Part shown: piece by piece, positions 35,209 to 44,153 of the stretch
Numbering within the stretch: the stretch's first letter is position 1
Layout: every line of letters starts with the position of its first letter
DNA from: Ilumatobacteraceae bacterium
GTDB lineage: Bacteria > Actinomycetota > Acidimicrobiia > Acidimicrobiales > Ilumatobacteraceae
DNA: 64,000 nucleotides
Assembly: GCA_013213745.1 (NCBI GenBank)
Contig: JABSQH010000125.1
Span: 33,964 to 97,963, forward strand
Direction: 5' to 3'
Position numbers and translations under genes: made by a program
The notes under the pieces: generated by a model
Seen by the model: only the letters and a program-made list of their open reading frames with translations
What the model was told of the DNA's origin: nothing
The model's database searches: none

Positions 35209-36223
35209 GCGGCTTGAGCGTACGCAGCTCGACGAGCGGCCGCGGCCCGACGTGGCTGATCACCTCGGCAGCGGCGATCGAGCCCAAACGACCGCAGTCG
35301 CCGAGATCGGCCCCGATCGTCAGGCCATGCAGAAAACCCGCCGCGAACAAGTCGCCAGCGCCGGTGGTGTCGATCACTTCGTCGACGCCGACGGCCGGCA
35401 CTTCGAGCACCGCCTCGGGTGTCACGATCACGCAACCGTCGGGACCCACCGTGATCGCCGCGAGCTGACACTCGGCGCGTACCTTGGCGATCGCTGCGTC
35501 GAGTGACTCGGTGAGATACAGCGAGCGCAACTCGTCAGCGTTGCCGAACAGCAGGTCGACCTCGTCGGCGACGAGCGCCCGGAAATCGTCACGGTGACGA
35601 TCGACGCAGAACGAGTCCGAGAGCGTGAGCGAGACGAGTCGCTCGTGACGATGGGCCACTTCCGCAGCCCGCCGGAACGCAGCTTTGGCGTCGTTGCGGT
35701 CGTACAGGTAGCCCTCCATGTACAACACCGCAGAGTCGGCGATGACGGACTCGTCGAGGTCGCTCGGCGCCAGAAAGCTCGACACACCGAGGTAGGTGTT
35801 CATCGTGCGTTCGGCGTCGGGCGTCACGACGATGACACACCGACCGGTAGGGATTCCGGGGTACGCAGTGCGTACTCCCGACGGCCGGGCGAACTCCACG
35901 CCGACGGCGCGCATGTCGTGGCCGAAGACGTCGCCGAGGTCGTCCTCGTTGACCTTGCCGATATAAGCGGCGCGGCCGCCGAAGCTGGAGATGCCACACA
36001 CGGTGTTGGCAGCTGACCCGCCGCTCATCTCCACCGCTCCGTCGAGCGCCTCGTACAGCTCGGCGGAGCGTTCGAGGTCGACCAGGGTCATTGCGCCTTT
36101 GGCCAGGTCGTGCTCGGCGATGAACGTGTCTGGCGCCGGCGCGAGGACGTCGACGAGAGCGTTCCCGATACCGACGACTTGAAGGCGGGCAGGCGGACGC
36201 GCAGATGCGGGCGAGTCGGGCAC
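35201..36223 (-). CDS. PfkB-family kinase, adenosine kinase-like
   Basis: A 340-residue ribokinase-fold sugar/nucleoside kinase. The N-terminal VVGIGNALVDVLA and SGGSAANT segments bind substrate, and the C-terminal DTTGAGDLFAAG gives the anion hole and catalytic Asp. The sequence resembles the adenosine-kinase/inosine-guanosine-kinase branch that phosphorylates nucleosides at O5'. GTG 36223 is preferred because ATG 36250 would leave only 8 bp to the divergent aminopeptidase gene. Overlap with the mutase gene implies an operon linking nucleoside and pentose phosphate steps. Confidence 0.87.
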   Translation of the reverse strand: MPDSPASARPPARLQVVGIGNALVDVLAPAPDTFIAEHDLAKGAMTLVDLERSAELYEALDGAVEMSGGSAANTVCGISSFGGRAAYIGKVNEDDLGDVFGHDMRAVGVEFARPSGVRTAYPGIPTGRCVIVVTPDAERTMNTYLGVSSFLAPSDLDESVIADSAVLYMEGYLYDRNDAKAAFRRAAEVAHRHERLVSLTLSDSFCVDRHRDDFRALVADEVDLLFGNADELRSLYLTESLDAAIAKVRAECQLAAITVGPDGCVIVTPEAVLEVPAVGVDEVIDTTGAGDLFAAGFLHGLTIGADLGDCGRLGSIAAAEVISHVGPRPLVELRTLKPHG

Positions 36224-36258
36224 GAGGGCGAACGCTAGCGCCGGTACCATCGCTCACG

Positions 36259-38817
36259 ATGGCGCTGACATTTGCTCCCGAGGACCTCGACCCCTACCGC
36301 CTACCCTCGTGGGCCCGCCCGGTGCGCTACGACGTGCGCTTACGACCGTCGCTCGACGAGGCGACGTTCCTCGGTTCGGTCAGCATTCAGCTGGACCTCG
36401 ATGCCCCAACCGAAGCACTCGTCTTGAATGCCGCCGAGCTCGACATCACCGGCTGCACGATCGACGACGACATCGTCGGGTGGGAACTCGACGAGGCCAA
36501 CGAACGGCTGATCGTGGTCCCCGCCGAACCGATCGCTCGTGAACGCGTGCGGCTGCGCATCGAATTCGGCGGCACGCTCAATGATCAGTTGCGCGGCTTC
36601 TACCGCAGCACATACCTCGACGACGAGGGTGTCGAGCACGTGATCGCGACCACCCAGATGCAATCGACCGACTGTCGGCGCGCATTCCCCTGCTGGGACG
36701 AGCCCGAGTTCAAAGCCGTTTTCGGCATCACGCTCGACGTCACCGACGGGTTGACGGCGATCTCCAACGGCCCGGAGGTCGAGCGAACGAGTGCAGAGGG
36801 ACGCACGGTGATCCGCTTCGCCGACACGATGGTGATGAGCAGCTACCTCGTCGCCTTCGTGGTGGGCGATCTCGAGATGACCGACACCGTCGACGTCGAC
36901 GGCATTCCGTTGCGGGTCGTCCATGTCCCCGGAAAGGGGCACCTCACCGAGTTCGGGCTCGACGTCGGCGCGTTCTGCCTGCGGTGGTACCAGGAGTACT
37001 ACGGCATCGCCTATCCGAGCGACAAGGTCGATCTCGTGGCTCTCCCCGACTTCGCAGCGGGAGCGATGGAGAACCTCGGCTGCATCACGTTCCGCGAGAG
37101 TCTGTTGCTCGTCGACCCAGAGCGCAGCACACAGAACGAACAGCAGCTCGTGGCCGATGTCGTCGCCCACGAGCTCGCGCACATGTGGTTCGGCGATCTG
37201 GTCACGATGCGCTGGTGGAACGGCATCTGGCTCAACGAGGCATTCGCCACGTTCATGGAAATCGCCGCCTGTGCGGCGTACCGACCCGACTGGGAGCGGT
37301 GGACCAGCTTCGGGCTCGAGCGCAGCGTCGCCTACAACACCGACTCGCTGGCCTCGACGCGTTCGGTCGAGTACGAGGTGCGGTCGCCACTGGACTGCGA
37401 GGGCATGTTCGACGTGCTCACGTACCAGAAGGGTGGGGCCTTGTTGCGCATGCTCGAGCAGTACCTCGGCGAGCAACGCTTCCGCGAAGGCGTCAGCCAC
37501 TACCTGCGCACCCATTCGTACGGGAACACCGAAACGAACGATCTGTGGGATGCCATCGAGACCACCTCGGGTGACCCGGTGCGGCGAATCATGGACTCGT
37601 GGATCTGGCAGCCCGGTTATCCGCTCGTGTCGGCGAGCCTGTCGGCCGTTGGCACCACGCTGACGCTCGAACAGCACCGCTTCAACTTCGCTGGCGACGA
37701 TCCCGACCCTGAACCGGGAGACGTCACCTGGGTGATTCCGGTGGCCGTCCGTGTGGGCGATGCCACATCGACGTTGCTGCTCGACAGCAGACGCGCCGAA
37801 ATGGCGGTGACCGACCTCGGCGCACCGATCGTCGTCAATGCCGGAGGCGACGGCTTCTTCCGTGTTGCCTACGACAGCGAGCTGCGGAGCCGGTTGACAC
37901 CAGAGGTGCTGTCGACGACGTCGACCCTCGAGCGATTCAATCTCGTCGACGACGCTTGGGCGGCAACAGTCGCCGGTCGGATGACCTCGGTCGAATTGCT
38001 CGACTGGCTCGATGCGTTCAGCGACGAAACCGAGCTCGCAGTGTGGCAGGCGATCGTCGGCGCACTGCGCGGCCTGAGTCGACTGGTCGACGACGACGCT
38101 CTCGATGCGCTCCAGCAACGCACCCGAGCGATGGTCGGGCCGGCCCTCACCACGCTTGGCGCACCCGTCGCCGACGAGACGGACCTCGCAGGCAAGCTGC
38201 GCGGCCTGTTGACCTCCACGATGGGCGTGCTCGGGAACGACGCTGCGACGATCGATCGCTGCCGTGACTTGTTGTTGGCGGCCGACGGCGGAGGCACCGA
38301 TCTCGATCCTGAGCTGATTGCCGCAGCGACCACGGTCGTGGCGGCATCCGGCGACACCGCAACATATGAGCGAATGCTCGAGGGCTTCCGCACGGGCCCC
38401 ACGCCACAGGACCAACTCCGCCACCTCTACGCATTGGCCGAGTTCGACGATGCCGACCTGATTCGCCGAACCTGTGAATTGGCGTTCAGCGACGACGTGA
38501 AGACGCAGAACGCACCGTTCCTGTTACGTCTGGCGATCGCCAACCGGCACCACGGCACAGCCGCGTGGCAGTTCCTGCGGGAGCGCTGGTCCGAGGCGAA
38601 CGCGCGCTTTCCGAAGAACACGATCGTGCGAATGATCGAGTCGGTCGCGCTCCTCACAGCACCCGACGACGTCCACGACGTCCAGTCGTTTTTCGCCGAG
38701 CACCCGATCGAACAATCGATCAACACCCAGCGGCAAATCCTCGAACGCCAGCACGTCAACGCTGCGCTCCGCGCCCGCGAAAGCGGGCCGCTGGCCACTG
38801 CGCTGATCGGCAACTGA
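36259..38817 (+). CDS. pepN: M1-family aminopeptidase N
   Basis: An 852-residue zinc metallo-aminopeptidase of family M1. The exopeptidase motif GAMEN is at 268-272. The HExxH(x18)E zinc site is H304, E305, H308 and E327 in HELAHMWFGD and NEAFATF. An N-terminal beta domain precedes it; the last ~350 residues form the ERAP1-like helical C-domain. There is no signal peptide, so it acts on cytosolic peptides. It is divergent from the kinase gene with very short spacing. Confidence 0.93.
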   Translation: MALTFAPEDLDPYRLPSWARPVRYDVRLRPSLDEATFLGSVSIQLDLDAPTEALVLNAAELDITGCTIDDDIVGWELDEANERLIVVPAEPIARERVRLRIEFGGTLNDQLRGFYRSTYLDDEGVEHVIATTQMQSTDCRRAFPCWDEPEFKAVFGITLDVTDGLTAISNGPEVERTSAEGRTVIRFADTMVMSSYLVAFVVGDLEMTDTVDVDGIPLRVVHVPGKGHLTEFGLDVGAFCLRWYQEYYGIAYPSDKVDLVALPDFAAGAMENLGCITFRESLLLVDPERSTQNEQQLVADVVAHELAHMWFGDLVTMRWWNGIWLNEAFATFMEIAACAAYRPDWERWTSFGLERSVAYNTDSLASTRSVEYEVRSPLDCEGMFDVLTYQKGGALLRMLEQYLGEQRFREGVSHYLRTHSYGNTETNDLWDAIETTSGDPVRRIMDSWIWQPGYPLVSASLSAVGTTLTLEQHRFNFAGDDPDPEPGDVTWVIPVAVRVGDATSTLLLDSRRAEMAVTDLGAPIVVNAGGDGFFRVAYDSELRSRLTPEVLSTTSTLERFNLVDDAWAATVAGRMTSVELLDWLDAFSDETELAVWQAIVGALRGLSRLVDDDALDALQQRTRAMVGPALTTLGAPVADETDLAGKLRGLLTSTMGVLGNDAATIDRCRDLLLAADGGGTDLDPELIAAATTVVAASGDTATYERMLEGFRTGPTPQDQLRHLYALAEFDDADLIRRTCELAFSDDVKTQNAPFLLRLAIANRHHGTAAWQFLRERWSEANARFPKNTIVRMIESVALLTAPDDVHDVQSFFAEHPIEQSINTQRQILERQHVNAALRARESGPLATALIGN

Positions 38818-38860
38818 CCGACTCGGGTTCAGACCCGTTCGGTCACAGGGTCCGTGCTGC

Positions 38861-38881
38861 GGCTGGGGGCTGACCCCAGCC
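38861..38881 (+). terminator. Hairpin after aminopeptidase gene
   Basis: GGCTGGGG-GCTGA-CCCCAGCC is a strong 8-bp GC stem 43 bp after the stop. No T-tract follows. It probably ends or buffers the pepN transcript before the surface-protein operon. Confidence 0.5.
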
Positions 38882-38977
38882 GAAACGCGCGATTTCGTCA
38901 TCCAACTATGCTTGAGATCCGTAGATATCCTCGACCGGGGATGGTCCACGGTCGAAAACGCCGAAAGGACAAACCCG

Positions 38978-39832
38978 ATGAAGAAGCTCCTCGTAGCTGC
39001 AGCGGCCGCTGCCGCCGCACTCCTGACCGTGCCCGCCGGTGCGGCCAGCGCCCAAGATGACGTCTCGGTGATGCTGCTGCACGGCATCCCCGGCGTGCCG
39101 GTCGACGTGTACGTCGCTGGCGCCGAGTTGCTCCCCGACTTCCAGCCAGGTGACATGCAAGACATCAGCGGGTACGGCGGCGAAACACTCACTGACGTCG
39201 CCGTTGTTCCCGCCGGTGGCGACATCAGCGAGGCCGTGATCGAGGTTCCCGAGCTGGCCGTACCAGCGTCGGGCAACTGGACCGTGATCGCCCACCTCGA
39301 TGCCGATGGCAACCCGACCATCACGCCGTATGAGAACGACACGACGGCCGCTGGGTCCGGCGAGGGACGTTTGGTCGTCCGCCACGACGCCGCAGCACCT
39401 GCGGTCGACATTCTGGTCGGCGGCGAGGCCGTGATCAGCAACCTGACGAACCCCGACGAGGCCGCGCTCGATCTGCCAGCTGGCGAGATCGCTGGCGCCC
39501 AGATCGCTCCGGCCGGTGGCGACCCGATCGCCGACGTCCCGACCGTGACGCTCGCTGCCGGCACCGGCCTGGTCGTGTACGCCGTCGGCTCGCTCGACGG
39601 TGGAACATTCACCTTCTACACCCAGGAGTACCCGCTCGCCGATGGGAGTGCCGTTCCGGCGCCGGGCGCCGAGGACGAGGGTGGCGACGGCACGCCGCAG
39701 CCCACGGCCGTGAACACCGGTGGTGAGCTGTCGTCGTCGAGCAACTCGCTCGTCCTGTTCGCCGCCGCTGCTGGCCTGTTCGCCCTCGCCGGTGGCGCCG
39801 TCGCCCTGCGTCGTCGCACCATCGAGAGCTGA
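38978..39832 (+). CDS. DUF4397 surface protein with sorting-like C-terminus
   Basis: A 284-residue exported protein. The Ala-rich signal peptide ends near residue 26 (GAASAQDD). Two DUF4397-like beta-domain modules follow, each with a VDVYVAG/VDILVGG-type repeat. An acidic Pro/Gly linker leads to AVNTGG, a hydrophobic helix and RRR. That tail matches cell-wall sorting architecture, with only the TG of LPxTG retained. A class F sortase gene starts 27 bp downstream, so the pair probably forms a substrate-enzyme operon. Ribosome site GAAAGGA precedes ATG 38978. Confidence 0.83.
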   Translation: MKKLLVAAAAAAAALLTVPAGAASAQDDVSVMLLHGIPGVPVDVYVAGAELLPDFQPGDMQDISGYGGETLTDVAVVPAGGDISEAVIEVPELAVPASGNWTVIAHLDADGNPTITPYENDTTAAGSGEGRLVVRHDAAAPAVDILVGGEAVISNLTNPDEAALDLPAGEIAGAQIAPAGGDPIADVPTVTLAAGTGLVVYAVGSLDGGTFTFYTQEYPLADGSAVPAPGAEDEGGDGTPQPTAVNTGGELSSSSNSLVLFAAAAGLFALAGGAVALRRRTIES

Positions 39833-39859
39833 CCAGCCCACGACCACGAACACCGACCG

Positions 39860-40681
39860 ATGTCTGCTCCGGCCACTGCTCCGGCTGACGATTCTGCGCC
39901 GCGCCGCACGCGCTGGCTCGGCGTCGTCGCCGGCGGCGCAGTGATCGCCGGAGCGGCATTGGTCGTGGTGGGGATCAACAACGGCGACAGCAGCGCCGGA
40001 AGCGTTGTGCTCGACGTTCCCGACGTCGTCTCCGAGGCGATCCCCACCACCGTGCCGCCGCTCGAGGTTCCCGCCGAGCGGTCCACGGCCGACGACGGGA
40101 CCACTTCCGCTGTCGACCGTCTGTCCCCCTCGGTGGACCCTCCCGTCGTCGAGGGGGACAACACACCACCTGCGCCCAACCCGCTACGTGCGCAGCTCGG
40201 TGAGCGGTACTCGGCCATCCCCGCCGATGTCGAGCCGCGGCCACGACCGGTGGGCATCGAAATCGACACCATCGACGTCTCCCGATTCGCCATCCGCGAC
40301 ATCGGCCTCGAACCCGACGGTCAAATGGAGATCCCTGACGAGACCGAAATCGGCTGGTACCGCTACGGCGCCACCGCTGGACGCCCAGGCGCCACCGTGC
40401 TCGCCGCCCACGTGTCCTGGAACGGCACCACCGGCCCGTTTGCTCAACTCGGATCCGTCGAACCCGGCAACCGCATCGCCGTCACCCTCGACGACGGCAC
40501 CACCCGGCACTATCAAGTCACCGAACGCGCCACCTACGGCAAACTCGAACTCCCCGGCGAACGCCTGTGGCGCAACACCGGCGACGAAGAACTCGTCCTC
40601 ATCACCTGCGGCGGCGACTTCAACCCCGACCTCCGCCGCTACCGCGAAAACATCGTCGTCTACGCCGTACCCGTCGCCTGA
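39860..40681 (+). CDS. Class F sortase
   Basis: A 273-residue transpeptidase with one N-terminal membrane helix (about 20-38), a Pro/Thr linker and a sortase beta-barrel from about 125 onwards. The catalytic triad is visible as H184 in AAHVSW, C250 in ITCGG and Arg at 259-260 in DLRRYRE. Class F sortases, typical of actinobacteria, cleave LPxTG-like signals and attach proteins to the wall. It directly follows the DUF4397 gene with its sorting-like tail. Confidence 0.87.
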   Translation: MSAPATAPADDSAPRRTRWLGVVAGGAVIAGAALVVVGINNGDSSAGSVVLDVPDVVSEAIPTTVPPLEVPAERSTADDGTTSAVDRLSPSVDPPVVEGDNTPPAPNPLRAQLGERYSAIPADVEPRPRPVGIEIDTIDVSRFAIRDIGLEPDGQMEIPDETEIGWYRYGATAGRPGATVLAAHVSWNGTTGPFAQLGSVEPGNRIAVTLDDGTTRHYQVTERATYGKLELPGERLWRNTGDEELVLITCGGDFNPDLRRYRENIVVYAVPVA

Positions 40682-40693
40682 CAGCGCCGTTGG

Positions 40694-41470
40694 TCAGCGC
40701 TTGCGCAGCCACCACACCTGTTCTGAAGGAAATCGCTTGGCCCACTCCGCCGGCGTCCAGAACAACACACCGCTGGCACGCGTCGGCGCACGCAGCTCCC
40801 GATAGTCGAGCACCTCGAACCCGACTCGCCGGAACAACGCCATCCAGGCCTCGAAGGTGCGGTTGAACTCGATTCCGCCGGGGTCCTCGACGGCTTCCGT
40901 CCAATCCACCGAGTCGAGCCCGAAGTACGTGCGCTCGAGGGTGTACCCCACCGGTTCGGCACCGGTGGGCTCGGCGCAGATGATCGCCAACGGATGGTTA
41001 CCGAGGAACGCCAGCTCGCCACCGGGCCTCAACAGCCGATGAGCTTCCGGGAGCCACACATCGGGATCGCACCAGATCGCCGCGCCGTACTCACTCACGG
41101 CGAAGTCGAACGACTCGTCGGGCTGATCGACACTCTCGGCGTTGCCATGCACCCACTGGATGTCGGCCATTCCGTGTTCGTCGGCCAGTCGACGGGCCGT
41201 CGCCAGCTGCGCTTCTGAGTTGTCGATGGCGTACACCTCGGCACCACGGCGGTGGGCCCACGCCGACACGTATCCGGTACCGCAGCCCAGCTCGATCACT
41301 CGCCGACCGGAGAGCTCGACGGGGAGCAGCGACACCTCGTCGTCGGGAATCTGCCAGATCCCCCAGACCGGATCGCCGGCCCACAGTGATCGACCGCCCT
41401 CCACCCACTTGGGGGCCTCAGCGTCCCAGTAGCGCCGGTTCTCGGCAACGTGTTCCGGCAGCTCACTCAT
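40694..41470 (-). CDS. SAM-dependent methyltransferase
   Basis: A 258-residue class I methyltransferase: motif I IELGCGTGY (59-67), an acidic AIDNSEAQ after strand 2 and a SEYGAAIWCDPD motif IV region. It belongs to the Methyltransf_11-like group; the substrate is not deducible. ATG 41470 removes an extended N-terminal open frame with no family similarity. Convergent with the sortase gene by 12 bp. Confidence 0.82.
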   Translation of the reverse strand: MSELPEHVAENRRYWDAEAPKWVEGGRSLWAGDPVWGIWQIPDDEVSLLPVELSGRRVIELGCGTGYVSAWAHRRGAEVYAIDNSEAQLATARRLADEHGMADIQWVHGNAESVDQPDESFDFAVSEYGAAIWCDPDVWLPEAHRLLRPGGELAFLGNHPLAIICAEPTGAEPVGYTLERTYFGLDSVDWTEAVEDPGGIEFNRTFEAWMALFRRVGFEVLDYRELRAPTRASGVLFWTPAEWAKRFPSEQVWWLRKR

Positions 41471-41567
41471 GGCCGGGACGGTAGCCGGGGGCAACGAGCC
41501 CGGACCTTGGGATTGTCGAACGCTCTCGAAAGTAGGGTGCCGATCGGGGACAACTGAGGAGGCCGTA

Positions 41568-42863
41568 GTGACCGAGACCGACGATGCAACCCGTTCAGCG
41601 AATGACGCAGGGGCGCGTGGCACCGACATTCTGACCGGCGAGTTGTCCGGTCAGCAGCTCGCCGACGGCGTGTACGTGCTCCCCGGCCAGGGCAACTCGC
41701 TGGCGATCGAGACCGATGCGGGTGTCGTGGTCGTCGATGCCAGTGGAGCCCGCCACGCACCGCACATGATCGCCGAGCTCCGCCGGCGAACCGACGCCCC
41801 GGTTCACGCCATCGTGTACAGCCACGGCCACCACGGCTACAACGCGGCAGTCGACATCTGGCAGGAGCACAACGCCGAACGTGGCGATCCCCCTGCCCGA
41901 CTGATCGGCCATGAACGGCTGGTGCACCGCATGGCGCGATACCGCGAAACCGCCGAGCTCCAAACCCGCATGCTGGCGATCCAGTTCAGTTCACGGCGAC
42001 AGGTCCCGCTGGCGATCCTGGCCAAGGGACTGGCGCTACACGACCTGACCGAGACGTTCTCCGACTCGATGACCGTCGTCGGTGGTCGCCGCCCGGTCGA
42101 ACTGTTGTGGGCACCGTCGGAGACCGACGACGCACTGGCGGTGTGGCTCCCGGTGGAACACATGCTGTTCGGCGGCGCCGCAACGCCGGGTTTCACGATC
42201 CCCAACATCGGTACCCCGTTGCGCACACAGCGCCTCACGATCCGGTGGGCCGACACCCTCGATCGGTTGGCCGCACTCGACGCGGCGACGCTGATCACCG
42301 AGTTCGGGCCGCTCGTCGAGGGCGACGCCGTGCGCCACCAGCTCAACGAAACCGCCCGCGCCCTGCGCTGGTTGCGTGCTGAGGTCGTCAAACGGATGAA
42401 TGCGGGCATGAACGAACACGAGATCCTCGCCGACATGTCGTATCCCGACGCGCTCTTCGACCAGGCGTGGATGCGGCCGACATATGGTGCCCCGGACTAC
42501 ATCGTGCGCGATCTGTACCGCGAGGAGAACGGTTGGTGGGACCGCAACCCGACCACGTTGCACCCAGCGGCCCCCGAGGCCGCGGCCGCGGCTGTCCGCT
42601 CGGCGATCACCGACCCCGCAGCGGTCATCGCCCGCGCCCGCCAACTGGCCGATGCCGGCGAGACACAACTCGCGCTGCACGTCATCGACGTCCTCGCCCT
42701 CGACCCGACCGACGATCAGTACGGCACCGAGGCTCGCGCCCTCAAAGCGGAGCTGTCGCGCACCCGCGCGTCCGAGGTCGAGCCGTTCGTGTCGAAGTCG
42801 TGTTACCACAGCAGCGCCCGCTTGCTCGACGGCAACAACCTCAGCTGGACCGCCCTCCCGTAA
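41568..42863 (+). CDS. Alkyl-sulfatase-like metallo-beta-lactamase-fold protein
   Basis: A 431-residue MBL-fold protein of the SdsA1/BDS1 alkyl sulfatase group. The N-terminal MBL domain carries SHGHHGYN (H86, H88, H89) in place of the usual HxHxDH. A helical alkyl-sulfatase dimerisation domain follows, with a DLYREENGWWDRN segment. Real alkyl sulfatases are longer (~650) and carry a C-terminal SCP2-like domain, missing here. It may be a related hydrolase with a different metal site. GTG start follows GAGGAGG. Confidence 0.75.
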   Translation: MTETDDATRSANDAGARGTDILTGELSGQQLADGVYVLPGQGNSLAIETDAGVVVVDASGARHAPHMIAELRRRTDAPVHAIVYSHGHHGYNAAVDIWQEHNAERGDPPARLIGHERLVHRMARYRETAELQTRMLAIQFSSRRQVPLAILAKGLALHDLTETFSDSMTVVGGRRPVELLWAPSETDDALAVWLPVEHMLFGGAATPGFTIPNIGTPLRTQRLTIRWADTLDRLAALDAATLITEFGPLVEGDAVRHQLNETARALRWLRAEVVKRMNAGMNEHEILADMSYPDALFDQAWMRPTYGAPDYIVRDLYREENGWWDRNPTTLHPAAPEAAAAAVRSAITDPAAVIARARQLADAGETQLALHVIDVLALDPTDDQYGTEARALKAELSRTRASEVEPFVSKSCYHSSARLLDGNNLSWTALP

Positions 42864-42913
42864 GCGCACGACGCCAGAGGACCCGCACGACCCCACCGGA
42901 TTAGCGTGGTGTC

Positions 42914-43855
42914 ATGTCGCTGACGGTCAACGTCGACAACTTCGTTCGAGCCGAGACGAGCCGGATGTTCGCGAACCAACTGGCGCTGAGCGGAGGGGTG
43001 AACGAGTGGGCCCACGGGCGCCGGCCGCAAGGTGCGTCGAATCAGACCGTGATCCGAATGAACCGCGACACGTTGTACAGCTCGGCAGTGGTCGACATCA
43101 GCGAAGGCGCAACGCTCACCATGCCCGACGGCGGCGGCCGGTACATGTCCGTCCAGGTGATCAACCAGGACCACTACACGAATCGGATCTTCTCGGGACC
43201 CGGAACATTCGATCTGTCCACCGATGTGTTCGACACGCCATACGTGGCGCTCATCGGTCGAACCTTCGTCGACCCCGACGACGATGACGACATCACGGCC
43301 GTGCATGCCCTGCAGGACGCGCTGCAGGTGTCGGCGGCGTCATCTCGCCCATTCGACCATCCCGACTACGACAGCGAGTCCAGCGAGCGGACGGCACGAC
43401 ACCTCCGCGGGCTCGCCGGCGGGCTGCAGGACGCCGTCACGATGTTCGGAGCGCGCCGCGACGTCGACCCCGTCCATCATCTGCTCGGGACAGCCATGGG
43501 GTGGGGCGGGCTCCCGGAGCACGAGGCGTTCTACGTCAGCGACTTTGAGCGACGCGCCACCGCAGATCACACGATGACGCTCAGCGACATCCCCGCCGAC
43601 GCGTTCTGGTCGGTGACCGTCTACAACCGGGACGGTTTCTTGGAGGCCAACGCACAACGTCGTTACAGCCTCAACAGCGTGACAGCGCATACCGCAACCG
43701 ACGGGTCGGTGACGGTGCGGTTCTCCCCCGACGTACACGACGACCCGAACTGGCTGCCGATCACCGACGGTTGGAACTACACGCTGCGCCTGTACCAGCC
43801 CCGCCCCATTGTGCTCGACGGGTCGTGGACGCCACCAACACCACGGCCCGTGTGA
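42914..43855 (+). CDS. DUF1254/DUF1214 domain protein
   Basis: A 313-residue protein combining DUF1254-like (NRDTLYSSAVVDISEGA, residues ~50-70) and DUF1214-like (FWSVTVYNRDGFLEAN, ~235-250) regions. Paired domains of this type are widespread in actinobacteria and have no established reaction. No signal peptide is visible. Found 50 bp after the MBL-fold gene, same strand. Confidence 0.8.
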   Translation: MSLTVNVDNFVRAETSRMFANQLALSGGVNEWAHGRRPQGASNQTVIRMNRDTLYSSAVVDISEGATLTMPDGGGRYMSVQVINQDHYTNRIFSGPGTFDLSTDVFDTPYVALIGRTFVDPDDDDDITAVHALQDALQVSAASSRPFDHPDYDSESSERTARHLRGLAGGLQDAVTMFGARRDVDPVHHLLGTAMGWGGLPEHEAFYVSDFERRATADHTMTLSDIPADAFWSVTVYNRDGFLEANAQRRYSLNSVTAHTATDGSVTVRFSPDVHDDPNWLPITDGWNYTLRLYQPRPIVLDGSWTPPTPRPV

Positions 43856-43863
43856 CGGGCCCG

Positions 43864-43892
43864 GAGTGGAGCTAAGGAGAATCGAACTCCTG
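43864..43892 (-). repeat. Duplicated 3' end of tRNA-Ala (T arm plus acceptor strand)
   Basis: A 29-bp exact copy of 43995-44023, which is the 3' acceptor strand and most of the T arm of the neighbouring tRNA-Ala. The rest of the tRNA is not present here. Same orientation as the tRNA, 102 bp beyond it on its 3' side. It looks like an attachment-site relic or a tRNA fragment duplication. Confidence 0.85.
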
Positions 43893-43920
43893 TGCTCTGA
43901 CGAGCCCTGGCGCCCTCATT

Positions 43921-43991
43921 CGTCGGGCGCAGGACCTCGGTGGAATAGAACAAAACCCACCGAGGGAATCGTTCGGACGAAGCGCCCGACG
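43921..43991 (-). other. Nested hairpin between the tRNA 3'-end repeats
   Basis: Two nested inverted repeats: outer CGTCGGGCGC/GCGCCCGACG (43921-43930 and 43982-43991) and inner CCTCGGTGG/CCACCGAGG (43935-43943 and 43957-43965), both perfect. Downstream of the tRNA on its strand, it could be the tRNA transcript terminator or a structured RNA remnant. Confidence 0.6.
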
Positions 43992-43997
43992 CTTGAG

Positions 43998-44070
43998 TGG
44001 AGCTAAGGAGAATCGAACTCCTGACCTCGACAGTGCGATTGTCGCGCTCTACCAACTGAGCTATAGCCCC
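43998..44070 (-). tRNA. tRNA-Ala(CGC)
   Basis: A 73-nt cloverleaf on the minus strand. The acceptor stem GGGGCTA pairs with TAGCTCC including the G3-U70 wobble that identifies alanine tRNAs. The D arm is GCTC/GAGC, the anticodon stem CGACA/TGTCG with loop ATCGCAC (anticodon CGC), and the T arm AGGAG-TTCGATT-CTCCT. Discriminator A73 is present and CCA is not encoded. Decodes GCG. Confidence 0.93.
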
Positions 44071-44153
44071 GTACAGCCAGTGAAGTGTAGCGCTCAGGCG
44101 GCCCATCGACGCCGGGATCGACGGCCGCGCGGTTCACCCGAGCGGCGTACGGA

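Noticed and set aside
43864..43892. A second tRNA gene.
   Set aside because: Only the T arm and 3' acceptor strand match. D and anticodon arms are missing, so it cannot fold as tRNA.
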